DNA of 18,406 bases from an uncultured Collinsella sp. (GTDB taxonomy: Bacteria; Actinomycetota; Coriobacteriia; Coriobacteriales; Coriobacteriaceae), in contig CAADTZ010000021.1 of NCBI GenBank assembly GCA_900752015.1, forward strand, positions 1 through 18,406. The letters are read 5' to 3'. Below are positions 13,002-18,406 of the stretch, piece after piece; position 1 is the first letter of the stretch, and each line of letters begins with the position of its first letter. The position numbers and the translations under genes are program-made. The notes under the pieces are model-generated. The model saw only the letters and a list, made by a program, of their open reading frames with translations. It had not been told where the DNA came from and searched no databases.

Positions 13002-13901
13002 CTATCGATGCTCTGCCTCGAGCACGGCAGACACCGCATCGAGGAACTCCCGCACATGGTCTGCGGGCTGCAGCGAATGAAGCAGTCCGTAAGACACGAG
13101 ACAGTCCCAATCGGTAGGGACGGTTTTGAGCATGGGGTGGACGTTGGCCCATAACGGCAGCGTCGCAAGCGCGAGGTCCTCGTTCGCGCCGCGATTGAAC
13201 ACCTCCGCCCGATATTGCGGAAAGTCTACGAGCGCGATTTGAGGATGATGCAAGAGTATCTCGTCGCGCACGCGATCGATTTCGGCGTTCCAGCCCCGGC
13301 GTATAAGCATAAGACTGTGATTGTGGAGGTCGTCGAATGTGACGATGTCGCGTTTGGCGAGTTCGCTGTCGATGGGAACGGCGCACCAGAGCGGCTCGCG
13401 CGAAAGCTCGAGGCCCAGGCACCCGCGCTCTTTAAGAAAGGCATCGTCGAAAATCCCCACCACGATATCCATGTCTTGCCCGAGGTTCGCCAAACCGCGC
13501 GCCGCCGAGGGCGTGTTTTCAAACGTGACCACCTGAAGGCTCATGCCAGGGCAACGTTCCTTCACCTTCGGCCACAGCTTCGTGAGCGGCGTGCTGGGCG
13601 TCATGAGCGACACTCCCACGCGGATGATGCGCTTCTCTCCGCGCTCGGCGACGCGGGCGCGTGCGATTGATTCTTGAGAATACTGCACGATATGGCGGGC
13701 GTCGGCGAGCAGCGACCTGCCTGCTCGCGTAAGCGAAAGCCCCTGATGCGATCGGTGGAACAGCGTAAGGCCTAGCCGCGACTCCAGCAGGTTCATCTGC
13801 TTGATGACGGCCGTGGGCGTGATGAAGGACTCTTGTGCCGCCTTGGAGAAGCTGCCCGCCTCCGCCACGCGGATGAAAGTGTCAAGCTGTGGGTTGTACA
13901 T
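13002..13901 (-). CDS. LysR-family transcriptional regulator
   Basis: 299 residues. The N-terminal winged helix-turn-helix (1-60) reads LDTFIRVAEAGSFSKAAQES then ITPTAVIKQMNLLESRLGLTLF, the standard LysR DNA-binding pattern. A linker helix follows, and from about residue 90 a two-lobed substrate-binding domain begins (RIIRVGVSLMTPSTPL, PSAARGLANLGQDMDIVVG). The inducer is unknown. ATG 13901 was chosen because AGGAGGATCG lies right before it; a GTG at 13916 precedes the ribosome binding site. It is divergent from the aldo/keto reductase gene, the usual arrangement for a LysR protein controlling its neighbour and itself through the 129-bp spacer. Confidence 0.92.
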   Translation of the reverse strand: MYNPQLDTFIRVAEAGSFSKAAQESFITPTAVIKQMNLLESRLGLTLFHRSHQGLSLTRAGRSLLADARHIVQYSQESIARARVAERGEKRIIRVGVSLMTPSTPLTKLWPKVKERCPGMSLQVVTFENTPSAARGLANLGQDMDIVVGIFDDAFLKERGCLGLELSREPLWCAVPIDSELAKRDIVTFDDLHNHSLMLIRRGWNAEIDRVRDEILLHHPQIALVDFPQYRAEVFNRGANEDLALATLPLWANVHPMLKTVPTDWDCLVSYGLLHSLQPADHVREFLDAVSAVLEAEHR

Positions 13902-13930
13902 CGATCCTCCTGTCACGCATTATGTGCCGT

Positions 13931-13949
13931 ATATACCCCATGGTTATAT
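13931..13949. promoter_or_regulatory. Dyad in the lysR-AKR intergenic region, candidate LysR site
   Basis: The ATATACCCCATGGTTATAT stretch is an imperfect palindrome centred on CCATGG with ATATA/TATAT outer arms. It lies 29 bp from the LysR start and about 80 bp from the AKR start, a typical place for an autoregulating LysR operator. Confidence 0.4.
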
Positions 13950-14030
13950 CCATCATTCCAACGTGAACTTCTCGCGCGTCAGTAAACGCCGTAGCCTCGT
14001 ATTCGAAAAGTCACCATTAAGGAGGAGACC

Positions 14031-14879
14031 ATGGAGTATCTGAAGCTCAACAACGACGTAGAGATGCCCATCGAGGGTTTGGGCACCTTCCTCATGACCC
14101 CGGCCGAGGCCGAGGCGGCCGCAACCGCCGCGCTCACGGCTGGCTACGAGCACATCGACACCGCCAACGCCTACATGAACGAGCGCGCCGTGGGCCGTGC
14201 CATCGCCAAGAGCGGCATCGCACGCGACAAGATCTTCGTCTCCACCAAGCTCTGGCCGAGTGTCTACGACGCGGGCATGCCGGCGGTGGACGCCACGCTC
14301 CAGCGCCTAGGGCTCGACTACGTCGACATGCTCATCCTGCACCAGCCGGTAGGCGACTACCTGGCCGCGTGGCGCACGATGGAGGAGGCCTACCGCGCGG
14401 GCAAGGTGCGCGCCCTCGGCCTCTCCAACTTCCCGCAAGACAAGATTGCCGAGGTCATCGAGGTCGCCGACATCAAGCCGCAGCTCGTGACCGTTGAGTG
14501 CCACCCCTACCACGCCCAGCGCGACCTGCGCGCCTACCTCGCGCCGTACGGCACGGTGATCGAGGCGTGGTACCCGCTCGGCCACGGCGACAAAGGTCTT
14601 CTGGAGGAGCCCGTCTTCGTCGCTCTCGCCGAGAAGTACGGCAAGACCCCGGCCCAGGTGATCCTGCGCTGGCACGTGCAGATGGGAACCTCCATCATCC
14701 CCGGCTCCAAGAACCCCGCCCACATCGCCGACAACGCGAACATCTTCGACTTCTCCCTCACCGAAGACGAGATGGCCGAGATTGCCAAGCTCGACGGGAC
14801 CATGACCTACTACACCGCCACTGAGGAAGCACTCGCGGGCTACCTGGCCATACGCCCCGATTTCGACGCGCAGGAGTAG
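14031..14879 (+). CDS. Aldo/keto reductase (2,5-diketo-D-gluconate reductase-like)
   Basis: 282 residues, the usual size of a short bacterial AKR: a cytoplasmic NADPH-dependent carbonyl reductase with a TIM barrel. The catalytic tetrad is intact: Asp43 and Tyr48 (HIDTANAYMNE), Lys73 (STKLWPS), His104 (LILHQPVGD). Other family blocks are GKVRALGLSNF, the cofactor-adjacent SIIPGSKNP and VTVECHPYH. The start ATG 14031 has AGGAGG at 6 nt. It is the first gene of a plus-strand run, 46 bp before the exported flavodoxin, and probably under the divergent LysR regulator. The substrate is likely an aldehyde or dicarbonyl, but this is only inferred from the family. Confidence 0.93.
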   Translation: MEYLKLNNDVEMPIEGLGTFLMTPAEAEAAATAALTAGYEHIDTANAYMNERAVGRAIAKSGIARDKIFVSTKLWPSVYDAGMPAVDATLQRLGLDYVDMLILHQPVGDYLAAWRTMEEAYRAGKVRALGLSNFPQDKIAEVIEVADIKPQLVTVECHPYHAQRDLRAYLAPYGTVIEAWYPLGHGDKGLLEEPVFVALAEKYGKTPAQVILRWHVQMGTSIIPGSKNPAHIADNANIFDFSLTEDEMAEIAKLDGTMTYYTATEEALAGYLAIRPDFDAQE

Positions 14880-14925
14880 CGCTCAGACGATAACGGACCA
14901 ACCAAGCCAACGGAGGAGATGCCCC

Positions 14926-15552
14926 ATGACCGCAAACCCGACCGTGACTAGAAGAAACTTCCTACTCGGAGCCGCGCTGTGCGCAACGATGCTCTCCGGT
15001 TGCAACCAGGGTGACGACGGCCAAGCCGCCGCCGAGGACCAGCCCGCCGCCGCGCCCGCTGCAGGCGGCAACGTCCTCGTGGCCTACTACTCGGCACAGG
15101 GCCACACCGCTGCCGTAGCTCAGACCATCGCCGACGAGCTCGGCGCCGATCTCTTTAAGGTGACGCCTACGGAGCCCTACTCCGACGATGACCTCGACTG
15201 GACCGACGACAGTAGCCGCGTGACCCGCGAGCACGAGGACGAGAGCCTGCGCGACGTCGAGCTTACGCAGGTCACGCCGGACGGCTGGGAGAACTACGAC
15301 ACCGTGCTCGTGGGGTATCCCATCTGGTGGGGCATCGCGGCCTGGCCCATCGACAACTTCATCTCAGGCAACGACTGGGACGGCAAGACGGTGCTCCCGT
15401 TCTGCACCTCTTCCTCCTCGAGTCTTGGCCGGAGCGGCGAGCTACTCGCCGAGGCCGCGGGCAGCGGGGAGTGGCAGGAGGGCCAGCGCTTCTCGTCCAG
15501 TGTGGACGAGTCCGGGGTTCGTGATTGGGTCGCCGGTCTCGGCCTGGCATAA
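14926..15552 (+). CDS. Tat-exported flavodoxin lipoprotein
   Basis: 208 residues. The twin-arginine motif TRRNFL (8-13) leads into a hydrophobic stretch and a lipobox LSGC with Cys26, then an Ala/Pro/Asp-rich tether (27-48): a folded, cofactor-loaded protein exported by Tat and tethered outside the membrane as a lipoprotein. From about residue 49 it is a flavodoxin: LVAYYSAQGHTAAVAQ is the FMN phosphate loop, and GYPIWWGIAAWPIDNFI (130-146) is the second FMN-contact loop of the Flavodoxin_4 type. The C-terminal half (FCTSSSSSLGRSG) also fits that family. ATG 14926 has GGAGGAG at 7 nt. Its likely electron partners are the flanking reductase and ferredoxin-flavodoxin proteins or a membrane donor, none proven. 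Confidence 0.9.
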   Translation: MTANPTVTRRNFLLGAALCATMLSGCNQGDDGQAAAEDQPAAAPAAGGNVLVAYYSAQGHTAAVAQTIADELGADLFKVTPTEPYSDDDLDWTDDSSRVTREHEDESLRDVELTQVTPDGWENYDTVLVGYPIWWGIAAWPIDNFISGNDWDGKTVLPFCTSSSSSLGRSGELLAEAAGSGEWQEGQRFSSSVDESGVRDWVAGLGLA

Positions 15553-15594
15553 GCAATTAGAGATGACAGACCGCTGACAATCTGGGAGTTTCGA

Positions 15595-16389
15595 ATGATC
15601 CTATACTTCACCGGGACGGGCAACTGCCTCTACGTGGCGCGCGAGCTGGCCGCGGAGGGCGAGAGGGTCCTGAGCATCCCGCAGGAGCTGCGCCGCGAGG
15701 GCGAGCTCGCCTACGCGGACGATACGATTGGCATCGTGTACCCCATCTACGGGCACATGATGCCCGACATGGTGAAGACGTTCCTCGAGCGCGCGACGCT
15801 CGACACGCCCTACCTCTACTTCGTTTGCACCTACGGCAACCGGCACGCCAATGCCGTCGAGCTGTGCCTGGAGGACGCGCGGGCGGCGGGGCTCAACCCT
15901 GCCTACGCAACCACACTCCTCATGGTGGACAACTGGCTGCCCAACTTCGACATGGACGAGCAGCGCGCCCGCATTCCCGAGAAGAAGATCGGCGAGAACC
16001 TTGCGCGCATCCGCGCGGACGTCGCGGCGCGCCGCCGCTGGATCGAGCCGGTGACCGACGAGGACCGCGCGGCGCACGAGCAGTTCATGAGCCGGGGCTT
16101 GTGCTTCGAGCCGGCGGCGCTGGGCGGATTCCTGACCGTTGATTCCGAGAAGTGCATGGGATGCGGGGCGTACGCAAAGGTGTGCCCGGCTGGCTGCATC
16201 GCGCTCGAGGGCGGTAAGGCCGTCCGTAACGCGCAGGCGGGCTTTGGCTGCAACGCCTGCCTCGCCTGCATGCACGCCTGCCCCGCGCACGCCATCACCT
16301 GCGCGGCGGGCGACAAGAACCCCGCGGCGCGCTTCCGCAACGAACACGTGACCCTTGCCGAGCTGCAAGAGGCCAACAGCGGCCGCTGA
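15595..16389 (+). CDS. EFR1-type ferredoxin-flavodoxin fusion protein
   Basis: 264 residues, cytoplasmic. The N-terminal flavodoxin domain opens with ILYFTGTGNCLYVAREL (FMN loop) and has IVYPIYGHMMPDMVKTFLE as the second loop. The C-terminal 2[4Fe-4S] ferredoxin domain (183-235) is where the fusion is diagnosed. Its second motif is complete (Cys219, 222, 225, 229: CNACLACMHACP). The first reads CMGCGAYAKVCP, with Cys187, 190 and 197, but Tyr193 (codon TAC, 16171-16173) at the third-cysteine position. A single A-to-G change would restore TGC. In this fold C187/C190/C193/C229 hold one cluster, so that cluster is probably altered or lost. The start ATG 15595 has GGGAG at 7 nt; it is 42 bp from the exported flavodoxin gene. 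Confidence 0.9.
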   Translation: MILYFTGTGNCLYVARELAAEGERVLSIPQELRREGELAYADDTIGIVYPIYGHMMPDMVKTFLERATLDTPYLYFVCTYGNRHANAVELCLEDARAAGLNPAYATTLLMVDNWLPNFDMDEQRARIPEKKIGENLARIRADVAARRRWIEPVTDEDRAAHEQFMSRGLCFEPAALGGFLTVDSEKCMGCGAYAKVCPAGCIALEGGKAVRNAQAGFGCNACLACMHACPAHAITCAAGDKNPAARFRNEHVTLAELQEANSGR

Positions 16390-16400
16390 TGCGCTTCTCG

Positions 16401-16430
16401 CCAAGCCGAAAGCCTGCGGCTTCGGCTTGG
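16401..16430 (+). terminator. Intercistronic hairpin, weak terminator or processing site
   Basis: CCAAGCCGAAAGCC and GGCTTCGGCTTGG pair fully except for one bulged A, around a TGC loop. Only TTCATTC follows, so read-through into the esterase gene is likely; it could stabilise or partition the operon mRNA. Confidence 0.5.
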
Positions 16431-16450
16431 TTCATTCAGAAAGAGGAACT

Positions 16451-17302
16451 ATGCACGTGAGCCATCTTTCACGCAGGTCCTTTATCGAGGCTGCCGCGCT
16501 CGCTGCGGGCGGGCTGGTACTCGGGGAAGGCCTGGTCGGCTGCGCGGATGTCCGTGAGCTTGGCGGCTACGTCCTCACGGAGGGGTCGCAGACAGACCGC
16601 GGCTTCGTCGTTGACGACGCCCTGCAGACGCCATCGGGCAGGACGCTGCACTTCTCGCTCCATGTGCCGGACTCCTACAACGGGTCCGTGCCCTATGCGC
16701 TCTACGTGGCCTGCCCCGGCTGGGAGGGGCTCTACTTCCAGGGCGTGGGGGCGAATCTTCAGGAGGACTACCCCTTCGTGGCGAACGACTACATCGCCGA
16801 CATGATCGTGGCCTCGCCCCAGCTCGACGACTGGGACGAGCAATCGGCGTCAGGCGTGGTGGAGCTCACCGAATGGCTGCTCGGTGCCTACAGCATCGAT
16901 GCGGACCACGTGTACCTGAGCGGATGCTCGGGCGGCGGCGAGACCATCTCCATCGTCTTGGGAACACGCCCCGAGCTCTACCGACGCGCGCTTCACACCA
17001 TCTCGCGCTGGGACGGCGACATCGAGACGCTCGCCGCAGCCGAGGTTCCCGTGTATATGGCTATCGGCGAGAACGATGACTATTACGGCTCCGGACCCGC
17101 GCGCGAGGCGTACGAGGAGATTCGCGCCGCCTATCGAGCTCGCAGGCTTTCCGAGGAGCGCATCAGCGAGCTGGTGGTGCTCGATGTCAAGCCCACGAGT
17201 TACTTCACCGAGCGGGGCTTTGCTGCGGACGCGGGCCAGCACGGAGCGGGCGGCTACCTCTTTGCCCGTGACGAGGACATCATGGGATGGTTGTTCTCAT
17301 GA
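16451..17302 (+). CDS. Tat-exported lipoprotein esterase (alpha/beta hydrolase)
   Basis: 283 residues. SRRSFIE (7-13) is a twin-arginine motif and LVGC (lipidated Cys31) a lipobox, so the mature enzyme sits outside the membrane. The catalytic domain resembles PHB-depolymerase/feruloyl-esterase-like hydrolases: RTLHFSLHVPDSYNGSVPYA, YVACPGWEG, then the nucleophile motif GCSGGG with Ser160, an acid candidate Asp209/Asp210 in GENDDYY, and His264 in GQHGAGG. ATG 16451 was chosen because GAGG lies 4 nt upstream and the signal peptide starts there; the frame is open to 16355 inside the preceding gene. It lies 61 bp after the EFR1 gene and overlaps the next start by ATGA. The substrate is unknown; an aryl or acyl ester released extracellularly would fit. 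Confidence 0.87.
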   Translation: MHVSHLSRRSFIEAAALAAGGLVLGEGLVGCADVRELGGYVLTEGSQTDRGFVVDDALQTPSGRTLHFSLHVPDSYNGSVPYALYVACPGWEGLYFQGVGANLQEDYPFVANDYIADMIVASPQLDDWDEQSASGVVELTEWLLGAYSIDADHVYLSGCSGGGETISIVLGTRPELYRRALHTISRWDGDIETLAAAEVPVYMAIGENDDYYGSGPAREAYEEIRAAYRARRLSEERISELVVLDVKPTSYFTERGFAADAGQHGAGGYLFARDEDIMGWLFS

Positions 17303-17421
17303 CGCGGAGAATAAAGGGACTGACGAGAAGGGCGCTGCGCCGCACGGTCGACATAGTCCTTGCGACCCTGCTTGTGGTTCAGATGTTTTCGCGTTTCTGG
17401 GTGCCCTGCTCATGCAGGTAG
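17299..17421 (+). CDS. Short membrane peptide, or 5' remnant of a membrane protein gene
   Basis: 40 residues, too small for routine calling. Its ATG (17299-17301) overlaps the esterase stop in an ATGA junction, which strongly suggests translational coupling. It begins with an Arg/Lys-rich segment (MTRRIKGLTRRALRRT) followed by one hydrophobic helix (about residues 17-35, VDIVLATLLVVQMF) and ends CSCR. The positive-then-hydrophobic start resembles the first helix of multi-pass proteins such as DUF4405 membrane proteins, and a hydrophobic run continues in another frame just after (about 17385-17430), so a frameshift or truncation is plausible. As read it would be a single-pass inner-membrane peptide; a broken gene is at least as likely. 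Confidence 0.45.
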   Translation: MTRRIKGLTRRALRRTVDIVLATLLVVQMFSRFWVPCSCR

Positions 17422-17466
17422 TCGTCCGCAGCGCCCGTCCGATCATACACTTGGCGAACGAAAAGG

Positions 17467-17500
17467 GGCGGTGGGCCTCCGTCTTCACGGGCCCACCGCC
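17467..17500 (-). terminator. Terminator of the FMN reductase gene, between convergent units
   Basis: GGCGGTGGGCC (17467-17477) and GGCCCACCGCC (17490-17500) form a perfect 11-bp stem. On the minus strand CCTTTTCG follows, so it serves the gene ending at 17527; it may also back up termination of the plus operon. Confidence 0.85.
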
Positions 17501-17526
17501 GCCGAACTGGGTTACGCAAGTCGGGA

Positions 17527-17976
17527 CTACGCGAGCTTCTTCGAGAGCGCCCTTGCCTCGTGCGTGTTGTCGACCATGCCGCCGTAGGTCATGCCGTAGA
17601 GCGCGGCGAAGCGCTTCATGGTGTACTCGCCCCAATCGAGCATCTCGCGCGTGGGCGCGCCACCTTGGAACACGAAATAGAGCGTCTTGCCGCTCATACT
17701 GCCCTCGCGCACCGGACCGTAGAAGCGGTCGAGCAGGTTGCGCAGCATGCCGGAGAGGTTGTGCCAGTAGACGGGCGACCCCACGACCAGGGTGTCCGCC
17801 GCCTCGATGCGCACGAGCACGTCCTCGAAGTCATCGTCGCCGTAGTTCTGGCCGTAGCCGTAGACCTTGTGCTCGGCAAGATTCAGCTGCTCGTACGGGC
17901 GATCGCCGATGAGCTCGCGCGCCAGGCGCGCCGTGTTGCCATCCTTGTTGGGGCTTCCGTTGATGAAAAGAATCAT
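17527..17976 (-). CDS. Small NADPH-dependent FMN reductase / flavodoxin-family protein
   Basis: 149 residues with a compact flavodoxin fold. ILFINGSPNKDGNTARLARE is the FMN phosphate loop, and LVVGSPVYWHNLSGMLRNL (about 63-81) the second FMN-contact region; FVFQGGAP lies where the third loop belongs. No cysteine cluster is present, unlike the Isf-type protein at 9636. It is cytoplasmic and likely reduces FMN, quinones or similar acceptors with NAD(P)H; the acceptor is not predictable. I chose ATG 17976 because AAGGAG lies 8 nt upstream; a GTG at 17985 lies inside that spacing. It runs in the same direction as the hydrolase at the right edge, 118 bp downstream of it. Confidence 0.88.
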   Translation of the reverse strand: MILFINGSPNKDGNTARLARELIGDRPYEQLNLAEHKVYGYGQNYGDDDFEDVLVRIEAADTLVVGSPVYWHNLSGMLRNLLDRFYGPVREGSMSGKTLYFVFQGGAPTREMLDWGEYTMKRFAALYGMTYGGMVDNTHEARALSKKLA

Positions 17977-18006
17977 ACGTCTCACTCCTTACGTATTGTC
18001 TGATAC

Positions 18007-18023
18007 CGCCTTTACCATAGGCG
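18007..18023. promoter_or_regulatory. Small dyad upstream of the FMN reductase gene
   Basis: CGCCT (18007-18011) and AGGCG (18019-18023) are inverted around a 7-bp AT-richer spacer, about 31 bp upstream of the start at 17976. It is short enough to arise by chance, but its position suits an operator. Confidence 0.25.
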
Positions 18024-18094
18024 TGAGAAGATCCGGCGAGAAGTTCCTGCTCGTAGGCAGCTTATAACCGTGGGGTGTGTACGTCTTGCCATCC

Positions 18095-18406
18095 TCATCG
18101 CTGCGCCTTCCAAAACGCGAGGGCATCGTCGATCCAGCCCTCTGCCACGGTGTCGACACCCAGGCCAAAGCCGTGGCTCAGGCCTTCGTAAACATGAAAC
18201 TCCGTGGGCACGCCCGTTGCTGAGAGCGCTTCGAGACGCGCCTGCATGGTGCGCCAGCTCGCGATGCCGTCGCGATCACCCACGCAGGCGTAGGTCGCGG
18301 GGTCGGCACCCGTCAGTTCGCTCATGCCGGTGTACTGCATGATGGCCGCCGCGGGCTGGGGCGTTCCTACTGTCGCGCCAAAGGGGGCCGGGGCGTTGCC
18401 GAAGAC
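18095..18406 (-). CDS. Alpha/beta hydrolase, C-terminal part (5' partial)
   Basis: The minus-strand frame is open from the right edge to TGA at 18097-18095, giving about 103 residues of the C-terminal third. YACVGDRDGIASW carries the catalytic-acid Asp, and VYEGLSHGFGLG the catalytic His, in the arrangement of BD-FAE/esterase-lipase hydrolases; EGWIDDALAFWKAQR is the usual terminal helix. The nucleophile and N-terminus lie outside the window, so any export signal is unseen. It is the third alpha/beta hydrolase in 8 kb and points towards the FMN reductase gene, with which it may be co-transcribed; no terminator was seen in the 118-bp gap. Confidence 0.85.
   Translation of the reverse strand, partial: VFGNAPAPFGATVGTPQPAAAIMQYTGMSELTGADPATYACVGDRDGIASWRTMQARLEALSATGVPTEFHVYEGLSHGFGLGVDTVAEGWIDDALAFWKAQR

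Noticed and set aside
15601..16404. 267-codon minus-strand frame opposite the EFR1 gene
   Set aside because: Shadow of the flavodoxin-ferredoxin frame, Ala/Val/Arg-rich, without a start context or domain.
17076..17912. 278-codon plus frame from the esterase end into the FMN reductase gene
   Set aside because: It crosses an out-of-frame gene, a terminator and an antisense gene, and is Arg/Ser/Pro-rich; only its short hydrophobic stretch near 17400 was kept as a hint of a broken membrane gene.

Overview
The window is GC-rich, densely coded chromosomal DNA. It most likely comes from a gut actinobacterium of the Coriobacteriia, and Collinsella-like is my best guess. The grounds are high-GC codon use, a giant beta-rich surface protein ending in a TGD-type sorting signal, abundant Tat/lipoprotein flavoproteins, and a second, divergent type IIA topoisomerase pair. 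This is inference from protein style; no marker gene settles it.

Layout. (1) 1-2935: the C-terminal part of a very large cell-wall-anchored protein, cut by the left edge. (2) 3047-4063, minus: a lipoprotein of unknown function, sharing a hairpin terminator with (1). (3) 4064-4527: a 464-bp divergent spacer rich in inverted repeats, including a 33-bp near-perfect palindrome. (4) 4528-8811: a two-gene operon for a divergent ParE/GyrB-like and ParC/GyrA-like topoisomerase, closed by a strong terminator. (5) 8898-9635: AT-rich inverted repeats, three identical 15-bp units at exact 19-bp spacing, then a decayed ATPase gene in two reading frames. (6) 9636-12053, minus: iron-sulfur flavoprotein, alpha/beta hydrolase, and a carboxymuconolactone decarboxylase-cupin fusion. 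A divergent MerR regulator (12330-12770) sits beyond a dyad that overlaps the operon's probable promoter. (7) 13002-13901, minus: a LysR regulator divergent from a tight plus-strand run (14031-17421): aldo/keto reductase, Tat-exported flavodoxin lipoprotein, cytosolic flavodoxin-ferredoxin fusion (EFR1 type), Tat-exported lipoprotein esterase, and a 40-residue membrane peptide or gene remnant overlapping by ATGA. (8) 17527-17976, minus: a small FMN reductase, followed to the right edge by the C-terminus of an alpha/beta hydrolase.

How the genes may work together. From 9.6 to 18.4 kb the region is a redox/electrophile accessory neighbourhood. It holds four flavodoxin-fold proteins, a carbonyl-reducing AKR, three alpha/beta hydrolases and a CMD-cupin protein, under two different regulators. 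The MerR protein has a cysteine at position 52, where AdhR/NmlR-type carbonyl sensors carry theirs. The LysR-linked operon splits redox proteins between the cytoplasm (AKR, EFR1) and the outer face of the membrane (flavodoxin, esterase). That suggests an envelope electron-transfer or detoxification pathway, but its only membrane component here looks truncated and the EFR1 ferredoxin has lost one cluster ligand. No tRNA, rRNA, insertion sequence or CRISPR array was seen.
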